DNA from: Nigrospora sphaerica
Taxonomy: Eukaryota > Ascomycota > Sordariomycetes > Amphisphaeriales > Apiosporaceae
Direction of reading: 5' to 3'
Assembly: GCA_018287875.1 (NCBI GenBank)
Contig: JAGVVL010000009.1
Span: 434,001 to 498,000, forward strand
DNA: 64,000 nucleotides
Positions 11,086-19,840 of this stretch are shown piece after piece. A program made the position numbers and the translations under genes. Below the pieces are notes generated by a model. That model worked only from the letters and a program-made list of their open reading frames with translations. It had not been told where the DNA came from and made no database searches. Each line of letters starts with the position of its first letter. The stretch's first letter is position 1.

Positions 11086-11690
11086 CAGTAGGTAACAAAA
11101 TCGGCCTCCTATGTGCGCAGCAAGGGGACAAACTCTCCGCTTGGTCCACTTCTATTTATGGATCGTATACCGTGTCCCTGAAAGCTGACCAACTGTGTCA
11201 TCGGGTCGCCCTGTTAGCCTTGGCAGGTACCTGTCATCGCTGTTTGTACTCGAACGCTAGGCCAGATTCGTTCTACTGTAAGTAGTAAGGCAGCGATAAC
11301 TTACAGTCATACAAAAGCCTAGCTATTCACGATATGATGGTTTCGTACATGAACCTCTCTGGATAGTATTCTTTATTACTGGTCCCTCGGTTGTCTATCC
11401 ACTTGGAGTGTTGTGCCATTGGTCGTAGTTGGCCCAGTCTAGCGGGAGATCGTCAGGATCACCTAAGTAGAGGCCCCCCCTTAGGTACTTGCCGGACTAG
11501 TAAGCCATGTGGCGTATCAGAGTGTGGCTTGTTTACCCCGCAGATACAGTCATTGACGTTAGATCGCAGCGTTTGGGAATCACATCAATCGATCCTCATA
11601 GGTAGATGCAATCCACTTCCGGCCCCTGTCCATTTTTGGGCCTTGTCTATGCTGGGTACATATTTTCTAGAAGTTTCTACGTTCTAGGCC
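11086..11690 (+). repeat. Left TIR of element A
   Basis: About 600 bp, inverted relative to 19215-19829. It includes the terminal CAGTAGGTAAC block, an ACAAAAGCCTAGC promoter-like stretch near 11315, and the TCTAGCGGGAGATCGTCAGG block shared by all long TIR copies. It lies beyond the 3' end of the NLR. Between 11690 and 12037 only the NLR 3' region is present, also found in element B (ATGTGTAATATAAGA block). Confidence 0.85.
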
Positions 11691-12037
11691 TGTAAGGATG
11701 TGTAATATAAGATCCGAATGCCTCGCTAAGTGTGGGTATCATATGTCTACCCATGGCCCAACCTAGAGACGATCTTTTTAAATAGTTGGATCCACCGCAA
11801 AATAACCTGCTCGACCGAGTACCTAGTTACGATCACTCGTATAGAATTGTCTCCGGTTAAAATATGTTATTAGGAACATATATCAGAAATAGAAAAACGG
11901 AGAGAAGGCTATAGAAACACAGCTGAGAATATAAATTTATCAGGTCCCTTAGAACCCCCTTTTGCAAACCTATTAGAAAATAAGGTGGAGTTATAAAGGA
12001 CCGAATTCAGAAAGTAAGAGGAATAGGCATTTTTTAC

Positions 12038-15000
12038 CTACGATAGAGTGTCTTGTGCAAATTCCATGATCGTAACCTTTCCTGACCCGTTACCGAGCGC
12101 CACCACATAATTATGCACAGCTGAAAAATCTGGCCGTATATCCGCCGGTAGCCAGAGCAGATTACGATCACCTTGAGTAATCCAGCAACGATCCTCACTG
12201 ATCCCAAGACCAAGGCGAACTCCTCCTGCTTGAGTAGGGTTAGCTAAACGCGGTGAGACAGTGTCCTTAACGATAGGACCCGTGTTTGCAGGTTGTGACC
12301 CGCTAGCTATAGTAATGGTGCCAATGTCAGTGGTAAGTGACGAACTATCCTTACTAAAGGATAGGTCCTGCAAAGTGGTGCCAACATTCGTTGTTTGAAA
12401 ACAAATACCCGTTGCCGCGTTCCAAAGCCGGACGGTCTGGTCGTCCGACGCCGACGCCACGACGGCGCCGTCGGGCGAGAACGCGACCAAGTTGACGCTT
12501 TTGCTATGGCCCTCGAGCGTCTGCAGAGGCGCGCCCGTCGCGGCGTTCCAGTACTGGACGGTCCCGTAGCATAGATTCTTTATGTGAAACCAAATACCGG
12601 TCGCGGCGTTCCAGAGCCGGACGGTCCCGTCGTGCGACGCCGATGCCACGACGGCGCCGTCGGGCGAGAACGCGACCGAGTTGACCGAACCGCTATGGCC
12701 CTTGAGCGTCCGCATAGGCGCGCCCGTCGCGGCGTTCCAGAGCCGAACGGTCTGGTCCCACGACGCCGACGCCACGACGGCGCCGTCGGGCGAGAACGCG
12801 ACCGATGTGACGCTTTCGCTATGGCTCTCGAGCGTCTGCAGAGGCGCGCCCGCCGCCGCGTTCCAGAGCCGGACGGTCCGGTCGCCCGACGCCGACGCCA
12901 CGACGGCGCCGTCGGGCGAGAACGCGACCGAGTTGACTGAAGTGCTATGGCCCTCGAGCGTCCGCAGAGGCGCGCCCGTCGCGGCGTTCCAGAGCCGGAC
13001 GGTCTGGTCCCACGACGCCGACGCCACGACGGCGCCGTCGGGCGAGAACGCGACCGAGTTGACAAACTTGCTATGGCCCTCGAGCGTCTGCAAAGGCGCG
13101 CCCGTCGCCGCGTTCCAGAGCCGAACGGTCCAGTCGCCCGATGCCGACGCCACGACGGCGCCGTCGGGCGAGAACGCGACCGAGTTGACAAAATCGCTAT
13201 GGCCCTCGAGCGTCTGCAGAGGCGCGCCCGTCGCGGCGTTCCAGAGCCGAACGGTCTGGCCCCACGACGCCGACGCCAAGACGGCGCCGTCAGGCGAGAA
13301 CGCGACCGAGTTGACGCTTTTGCTATGGCCCTCGAGCGTCTGCAGAGGCGCGCCCGTCGCGGCGTTCCAGAGCCGAACGGTCTGGTCCCACGACGCCGAC
13401 GCCACGACGGCGCCGTCGGGCGAGAACGCGACCGACCTGACGCTTTCGCTATGGCCCTCGAGCGTCTGCAGAGGCGCGCCCGTCGCCGCGTTCCAGAGCC
13501 GGACGGTCCCGTCGTCCGACGCCGACGCCACGACGGCGCCGTCGGGCGAGAACGCGACCGAGTTGACCAAATCGCTATGGCCCTCGAGCGTCTGTAGAGG
13601 CGCGCCCGTCGCCGCGTTCCACAGCCGGACGGTCCTGTCGCCCGATGCCGACGCCACGACGGCGCCGTCGGGCGAGAACGCGACTGAGTGGACCCAACCG
13701 CTATGACCCTCAAGCGTCCGCTCGCAGGTGTTCCAGCCATCTTCCACCCTTGGCTGCAGCTTTATCCATTTAGGGATTTCGCTACTGAAGGTAGTGCGTA
13801 TAACACTCCTCTTTGGTGCAAACAGGAGACCAGATGAGTATGCTTGGAGAGGTGCAAGTTCAACTCTTAAGGTCGTACTAGAGGCAAAGCGCCGTGCATC
13901 ATGTAAGAAGGCGAGAAGGTAACTGCCGGCATCAGCCTGTAAATGTTAGACCCGGCCGTTCTTTAGCGACACTTAGCACTTACATCAACAAGGTTCCGCA
14001 GTGCGTCCAACATACCTAAGCTTTCCGAAGCTCGTCGTATCCAGCTAAGTGCCTCCAACCAGTGCAGGAAATGGGCGGTAAGAAACGAATACACTTCACC
14101 ACTGTCAGATAGGCTTGCTTTAGACTGTACTACGTGGTGCACCCAGAACCGGCAGGCATATTGCATCTCTAGTCGTAGAGCGTCGCCAATCTGCTTGGGA
14201 GTAACCTCTGTGAAGAGCGTCCCAGGTGCCTGGACTCCACAAATGTCCATGCGTAGCGACTTGTGTAGAAGTCGTAGGCAGTCGGTTGCTAGGCGTTTAT
14301 GGGTGTCCGTTTCGTTGACTGAGAACATATTGCCCGCTGTTGGTGGGCCTAGTAGAAAGTCGCGGAATGAGAGGTGTAAGAGCTTAATAGGTACCTCAGC
14401 TCGTGAGGGCACGCTCAGGACGGAGTGGAGTAGATTCAGGTTCTCCGAGATATCTTCTGAAGTCGTGTCGAGTAACCCTGCGAGAGTAGATATTGAGAGA
14501 GGGTCGGCTAACACCACAATTGAACCGACGACACGACGGAAGTCCCCGAGAGCCTCTTCTTGGTCCGGCGGCGAGAGACCTTCGACGAGTTGTTCGAGGA
14601 TAGGTAAGTATGTCGCATTGAGCTTCGACCCCTCGTTCTTCGTCCGATGCTCTAGGACCTTCTGCAGCTTTCTACGTGGGCCGCCGCATTTCGGATCGGA
14701 TGTGAAACGGCAGACTGTTGCGGCAAAAATGAACAACGGGACTGCCATCTCGACCAGTGTCCGAATGTTTGCCTCGCCCGGCCATCCAGAGGGCAAGTTG
14801 TATTGTTTCCTGATATGTTCCATCTCGTGGACGAGGAAGGCATGTATGTCGTGTTCAATAATTGGCTCGGGCACCTCGTGAAGGATGAAGTCCTGGTACG
14901 TGCCTTGGACAGCGGTGAAGCCAAGACGAATAGGTAACTCGGGTCGACTCGTGAGGAAGACCTTGAGCCTTGGGTGCTGTAGATCTTTCGAGCTGGAGAA

Positions 15001-16275
15001 GAGGCCGATGAGACGCTTGACATCGTCATCGTTGTCGCATTCGTCTAGTGCGTCAATAACAATGAGTAATACCCTGCTATCAGCACTAGCTCTAGATGCC
15101 CTCGAAAGGGGTTCGAGAACAAGCTTCTGAAACTGTTCTTGTATCTTCTTATCCAAGATCGAGGGATCAGTATCGATAGCAGCCTGTATGTGAGGGATGA
15201 TCGCAGGATGCCGTGAAGCGAGCTGAGCTGTGATGGTGGTGAAGAACTTGGAAGCGCTATCTCGATCGCTCTCGCCTCGCTTGAAGAAGAACGTTGCGCC
15301 AAGGTAGCCCTTGACCTGCGCCGAATGTGCCAATGTTCGCGAAATCGTGGATTTACCTGTTCCAGCCATGCCGTTCAGCCAAAACATTCCCTCGGCTGTC
15401 GGATCCTGAATCCATTGGTTAATACCATCGAGGAGCTCGACACGCGTATTTGGGAGGCAGGTCGGGTTATATTCTTCAGCGTGGGAGTCGAAGGAAGCGC
15501 CGTACGCGGTAGGCAACTTCGCAAGCACGGCCGCCCGGGCGTCCTGTATTGCGGATATTTCTCTCCATAACCGAGACATTGCGCTTTTCCCCCCTTCGCC
15601 GTAAATTGGTGGTAGGAAGACACCGAATATTCCGAACAGGGAATACGCTATGTCTTCTTCGCAGGTGGTAACGCGGCCTTTCGACCATGCCATCCGTTCG
15701 CCTATACTGAAATCGGACAGGCTGCCTCCTCGTAGGGCTGCTTCGGGGATGTGTGTGATATCGACGAGCAGTTGTTCGAGGGATCTTCGGTCGCCTAGGC
15801 GCTGGCCCTCCCGAGAGAAGAATTCCACGGAAGCCGGCGCAATCAGCTCTTGAAGTGTCCATCCGCGGGTAAACCACCTGCTCTTTCGGAAATCCAGCTC
15901 CCACGTCGATCGCGATAGTTCGGCGGTTTCATTATCGTGGTCTTTTAAAACATCTGCAAGGTATGCGTAGCATTTGGCCGATTGCTGATACCAGCGAAAC
16001 ATGGAGTTGATGGCCTCTGAAAGTTCGACGCTGTTCGATTTGTCGATACAGCAGGTGTCTATCCAGAAGTAGGGGATGCCGTCGCTGGCGGCTTGTCTTG
16101 CGCAAAAGTCAAGCTTCTGGTAGCCATTCTTATGTCGCCCGGTGCGTTCTGTGATGTCTCGGAACGTGACTTCCTCGTCATTCCAAGTATGCGAAAGTAT
16201 CGCGTACGGGGGGATGCCTTGCGACACTTCGGTGAGGCTGAATTCGCCATCTGTTCGTCGTTGCAGGAGGCGCAT
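12038..16275 (-). CDS. HET-NACHT-WD40 NLR (HNWD type), copy A, 1396 aa
   Basis: Exon 1 runs from 16275 to 13984 and exon 2 from 13936 to 12038. The 47-bp intron (13937-13983) has GTAAGT, a CTAAC branch 10 bases before the end, and ACAG. Splicing keeps frame and restores the linker typical of fungal NACHT-WD proteins (APLQAYSSGLLFAPK). Domains: HET at about 24-153 (YAILSHTW, WIDTCCIDKSN, SRWFTRGWTLQELI); NACHT with P-loop GMAGTGKST at 302-310 and Walker B VLLIVIDALDEC near 402-413; from about 839, ten 42-residue WD40 repeats plus one partial unit; then a 110-residue tail. HNWD proteins such as HET-E/HET-D of Podospora trigger heterokaryon-incompatibility cell death; a role here is inferred. 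No stop or frameshift is seen, so it may be functional. Confidence 0.9.
12400..13722 (-). repeat. Array of 126-bp WD40-coding repeats, copy A
   Basis: Ten near-identical 126-bp units plus one partial unit (12540-12600) sit in NLR exon 2. Differences cluster at the residues just after GHS and around the last ASAS-x-D-x-T positions, while the rest is almost invariant. This pattern is known from HNWD genes, where it reflects unit exchange and selection on the ligand face. Large ORFs on the other strand are shadows of this array. Confidence 0.9.
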
Positions 16276-16787
16276 AGTGATCGATAGCCTCAGCGGCGAG
16301 AATCAAGACGGTTTGGACGGACGGTTTCGATCGTAGAACGTATGGATGGCCTACAGAGGGCCTGGGAAGGCTTGAGGCAAATGTTCTGGATTGCCATAGC
16401 AGGCTGCCACGTCAGCTCAGGCGGCACAAAGCGGGGTTCTTAACAACCGCAGTTTTCTAGCACATTAAGCCGTGCCTCTCTATTCTTGGTCGCAACATCC
16501 CGCAATCACTAAGGCAGACCAAGCTATTTAATTGATTAGTTATATACCAACGGCTCACGAGAGGTCCTGGCGTAAAATGCGTACGCCTTGTGCAGAATAT
16601 AGTACAGTGGGTTGATTTTCGTGCTACGCAGACCCTAGGCTATTTCTGGGCCGAGACACTAGGCTTTTGAGTGCGCTAGTCATAGAAGAGGTGCTGAGGG
16701 GCGGCCTAGGCTTTCCCCGCCCCTTTGAGGCCACATTAAAGGATCTAGAAATCCATCGTGCTTCACCCACCGTCAGCGGAGTCCAGC
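16276..16787. promoter_or_regulatory. Shared divergent 5' region of NLR and transposase
   Basis: The 512 bp between the two ATGs are non-coding and conserved in element B (51474-51969). At 16608 a Tc1-like terminus CAGTGGGTTGATTTTCGTGC follows TA. It shares only CAGT(A/G)GGT with the outer TIR, and no inverted partner was found downstream of the transposase. It may be a fossil end of the original smaller transposon or a transposase binding site. The core promoters were not identified. Confidence 0.5.
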
Positions 16788-17774
16788 ATGGCACCCAACC
16801 TCGCCGCCTCCCAGCACGAACTGGTCCAAGGTATGATCGAAGGAGGCAGCACGACCGATACACAGATTGCGAAAACAGTTGGCTGCAGCACGCGATGCAT
16901 CCGGGCGATTCGAGCGAACCTGCGATGCTTCGGATCCACGACAGCACCCCGAACCACGGTCGGCCGACCTCGATCCATCACGCCGCCCATGCTCGACGCA
17001 CTACGACACCAGCTGCTCACGAAACCCGACATGTACCAACACGAGATGGCCGAGTTCCTGAAGCGCGAGTTTGACGTGATAGTGACCAAGATGAGCATTA
17101 GTAGAGCGCTAGCCTCGGTTGGGTGGTCGAGGAAAACCACACGAAACATAGCGAAAGAGCGAAATGCCGATCTGCGTGATTCCTTTAGCTATGCACTCTC
17201 CGACTTCCGATCGTATCACCTAGTCTACATCGACGAGTCGGGATGCGACCGGCGCGTTGGCGTCCGGCGGACAGGCTGGGCTCCTCTTGGAGTAACGCCG
17301 GCCCAGGTCAGTCGGTTCCATCGCGATGAACGATACCAGATCCTGCCTGCGTATGCACAAGACGGGATCGTGTTTTCGCGCGTCTTTAAGGGATCCACGA
17401 ACAGCGACGTGTTCGAAGAGTTTATACAGGAGCTCCTGCCGCTCTGCGGGAGGTGGCCAGAGCCGAAGTCGGTTCTCATCATGGACAATGCTGGATTCCA
17501 CCAGCCCGAGAGACTGCAACAGCTGTGCAACGACGCCGGTGTTAAGCTACTCTTTTTACCGCCCTACTCACCCGATTTAAATCCCATCGAGGAGTTCTTC
17601 TCCGAAGTTAAAGCATTTATTAAACGAAACTGGCATCTCTACAATGTGCAACAAGACTTCGGCCACTTCCTGGAGTGGTGCGTACACGTTGTCGGATCTA
17701 GGAAGGCCAGTGCGGAAGGTCATTTCCGGCATGCCGGCGTGTCTATTAAGGTACTAGAGAAAAAGGAAGAGTAG
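16788..17774 (+). CDS. Tc1/mariner DD34E transposase of element A (328 aa)
   Basis: The ATG at 16788 is chosen because an upstream GTG-initiated extension is not needed and the related transposase at 633 also starts MAP. An N-terminal HTH region (residues 1-115, with QIAKTVGCSTRCIRAIRANL) precedes a DDE core: D149 in YIDESG, D233 in IMDNAGFHQPE and E268 in YSPDLNPIEEFFSEVK, with 34 residues between the last two. Length is normal for the family and the frame is intact. The last 29 bases overlap the 3' end of the convergent unknown gene at 17746. The nearly identical copy in element B is also intact. It is the best candidate to recognise the outer TIRs, because TA targets are characteristic of this superfamily. 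Confidence 0.9.
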   Translation: MAPNLAASQHELVQGMIEGGSTTDTQIAKTVGCSTRCIRAIRANLRCFGSTTAPRTTVGRPRSITPPMLDALRHQLLTKPDMYQHEMAEFLKREFDVIVTKMSISRALASVGWSRKTTRNIAKERNADLRDSFSYALSDFRSYHLVYIDESGCDRRVGVRRTGWAPLGVTPAQVSRFHRDERYQILPAYAQDGIVFSRVFKGSTNSDVFEEFIQELLPLCGRWPEPKSVLIMDNAGFHQPERLQQLCNDAGVKLLFLPPYSPDLNPIEEFFSEVKAFIKRNWHLYNVQQDFGHFLEWCVHVVGSRKASAEGHFRHAGVSIKVLEKKEE

Positions 17775-19113
17775 AATGAAGACTGTAATCGAATGTTTCC
17801 TGTTGCCGGGCCCACGTCTTGATATCGCGCACAAAGCGCCTAGCGATGCCACGCTTGACACCCTTCTCTACGAGGAACTGGTGCTCGTGCTCTTCATACA
17901 GCTGCTCGAGGTCGAGACCCTCCGCTAGCGTCAGGTCTCGCGCCTTCTGAAACTCCAGCTTCAGATCGTTATCACCAACGTTGGAGCACTGCCACTCGGA
18001 ATACTTTCGGACGGCTTGGTCCCTCAGCCCTACAATCGTGACAGGGCTTCGAGGCGTGCCTGTGCGGCCTTCTTCTAGCGTGCGAGGAAGCTGTGTGGGC
18101 AGGACTACTTGAATTGGCGCGACACCCTTAGTCGGAGATGAGTCGCGCTTTCGCTTTCGTTCGGTCTTCTGCTGTTCCTCTGCGTACAGCTGGTTACGGA
18201 TGTAGTTGGGCACATCATCGTGGCACTGGATAGGATGGCCTAGCTCAATATGCTTGACAAGACTCGTGAGGTGGTGCGTAAGAAGCTTATAGTGCCTCTT
18301 CCCTTCGGTATCGCGCCAGCAGTAGGGCCCGAGATGGCAGGGCGACCCGGGACACCGCATCAGTTGGTAGAGTTCGCTCCAGGTCGACTGTTGTCCTGAG
18401 GCTTGTTCCGCATCGAGCTGCCCCGCCCGGTCGGACAGCATCGACCGTGTCGCCGAGATTCGCCCACGTTTCCTGCTTTGTACAGGGGCAGTGCCCTGTG
18501 TTTCGGACTCGGCGTAGTTAAAAGACACAACCAGCCGGAGGGGCTTGCCCTCAAGGAACAGCGCTGCCCATGCGCAGAGCTGTCTCTCGATGAGCTTCCA
18601 ATCGACGTCGAATCCATCAAAGCATTTCACTAGGTCGCGTTCGGAGCGGTCGCGCACCGAAACCGTTACGTCCGTATCGTCAATCTCGGCCGAGTCTCGT
18701 GCTCGCAGCTTGTTCCTAGCCAGTTTCTCCAGCTTAGGCTGCAAGAACTTCCGCCAGTACACGCCGGGGGCGAGGACGAGGTTAGGTTCGGTATCCTTTC
18801 GCAAGGTTTTTCCGTTGCAGGTGAGCTTCCATTCGATCGAGTAGTGAAGGCAAGTAGGAGGTTGTTCTTCGTACGCCTCGCCTTCATCCCAATCAGCGAG
18901 CTGCAGCAACGGCAGCGTTGCCGGGATGCTGCCGTTTTGTCTGCCGTTAGCGCAGTAAGCAGACTCTCCTACATCTGACCCAATAAACGGCGCAGGCGAT
19001 GATCGCTCGCTCTCCCCCTCTACCCAGGGCAACGAAGATGGCTCAACCGGTTCGTGATACCATGAGTCGAATTCGTCCAGGAAGCTATCCTGGGGGTTAA
19101 CGTGGCGGTCCAT
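17746..19113 (-). CDS. Conserved unknown protein of the NLR element, copy A (455 aa)
   Basis: Starts at the ATG at 19111-19113 and ends in a 29-bp tail-to-tail overlap with the transposase. No signal peptide or transmembrane segment is visible. The N-terminal 70 residues are acidic and Ser-rich. The core (about 85-280) carries motifs IEWKLTCNGKTLRKDTE, YWRKFLQPKLEKLARN, VSVRDRSERDLVKCFDGFDV and a Cys/His cluster (MRCPGSPCHLGPYCW...HHLTSLVKHIELGH) that might bind zinc. A basic patch KRKRD could be a nuclear signal. The last 70 residues (LDLEQLYEEHEHQFLVEKG, GIARRFVRDI) form a helical, SAM-like segment. Similar repeated hypothetical proteins are known to me from other ascomycetes but have no assigned function. 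Its fixed position beside the transposase suggests an accessory role in transposition or regulation (inference). Confidence 0.75.
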   Translation of the reverse strand: MDRHVNPQDSFLDEFDSWYHEPVEPSSLPWVEGESERSSPAPFIGSDVGESAYCANGRQNGSIPATLPLLQLADWDEGEAYEEQPPTCLHYSIEWKLTCNGKTLRKDTEPNLVLAPGVYWRKFLQPKLEKLARNKLRARDSAEIDDTDVTVSVRDRSERDLVKCFDGFDVDWKLIERQLCAWAALFLEGKPLRLVVSFNYAESETQGTAPVQSRKRGRISATRSMLSDRAGQLDAEQASGQQSTWSELYQLMRCPGSPCHLGPYCWRDTEGKRHYKLLTHHLTSLVKHIELGHPIQCHDDVPNYIRNQLYAEEQQKTERKRKRDSSPTKGVAPIQVVLPTQLPRTLEEGRTGTPRSPVTIVGLRDQAVRKYSEWQCSNVGDNDLKLEFQKARDLTLAEGLDLEQLYEEHEHQFLVEKGVKRGIARRFVRDIKTWARQQETFDYSLHSTLPFSLVP

Positions 19114-19214
19114 TTTAGGGCATGGGGAAAAGGAAGGTGGCGACCTGACAGACCCATGGCGGCAAACAGCGCGATAGTCGCAATCGGATCCAGCGTGTGA
19201 CTCATCTTCACTGG

Positions 19215-19829
19215 AATGTAGAAACTTCTAGAAAGCCAGTCAAGAACCTTGACTGACATGGTCTAGATATGGACGTGATCCGAAAATGGATCGTACCTGC
19301 CCAGGGTGTTGGTTGATGAAGGCCAACAACGGATGCGCTCAGTGATTGCAGACGGTCGCGTTCTAACGCTGGACAGCTCTGTCGGCGGGGCAGGCAAATC
19401 ACATAGTCCGCGGATTCAGCGGGTCTGCACTAGGGCTACAGAGGTCTTGACGATCTCCCGCTAGACTAGGGCCAACTAGGCCAATGGTCAAACACGTCCA
19501 AGTGGATAGACAAATGAGGGACTAGGAATTAAGAATATTATTCCGAGAGGGTCATGTACGAAGCCGTCACATCGTGAATAGGCAGGCTTTTATATAGCTG
19601 CAAATCATGGGATGAGACTACGCTACCTTACTGCTTACAGTAGAAAGGATTTGGCCTAGCGCCGGGTACAAATGCGGATGGCAGATACCTGCCAAGGCTG
19701 ACCGGGCGACTGGATTACACAGTTGGTCAGCATTCGAGGGACACAGTATACAATCCAAAAATAGAAGTGGTCCAAGCGGAGACTCTATCTTCGATTGCGC
19801 ACATAGGAGGCCGATTTCGTTACCTACTG
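19215..19829 (-). repeat. Right TIR of element A with embedded promoter
   Basis: Inverted counterpart of 11086-11690. Reading the minus strand inward there is a GCTATATAAAAGCC TATA-like box near 19590, about 480 bases upstream of the ATG at 19113. The TIR therefore probably carries the promoter of the unknown gene. In the opposite TIR the same region points toward the 3' end of the NLR. Confidence 0.8.
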
Positions 19830-19840
19830 TATTGGTTTGC

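Larger units (their letters stand above)
11086..19829. mobile_element. NLR-carrying TIR element A (8744 bp)
   Basis: Both outer ends start CAGTAGGTAAC(A/G)AAATCGGC in inverted orientation and are flanked by TA (11084-11085 and 19830-19831). The inverted repeats are about 600 bp long, imperfect internally but almost identical over the first 32 bases. Inside, from right to left, lie an unknown conserved gene (minus), a DD34E transposase (plus, convergent) and a HET-NACHT-WD40 gene (minus). The same order occurs in element B at 48386-57292 in inverse orientation, with different outer flanks. TA duplication and the internal transposase point to a Tc1/mariner mechanism, which is an inference. That the TIR-bounded unit moved as a whole is supported by two copies in unrelated flanks. 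Confidence 0.85.

Noticed and set aside
12681..13706. Long open frames antisense to or shifted within the WD40 arrays (also 12580-13740, 55484-56125)
   Set aside because: They arise because the 126-bp unit is a multiple of three with no stops in several frames; products are monotonous repeats and the WD40 frame explains the conservation.
12038..16275. NLR copy A as a RIP-inactivated pseudogene
   Set aside because: After removal of the conserved intron there is no stop or frameshift over 1396 codons; the apparent break is splicing.
11086..19829. Starship-type giant element
   Set aside because: No DUF3435-like tyrosine recombinase was recognised, and TIRs plus TA flanks fit a DDE transposase better.
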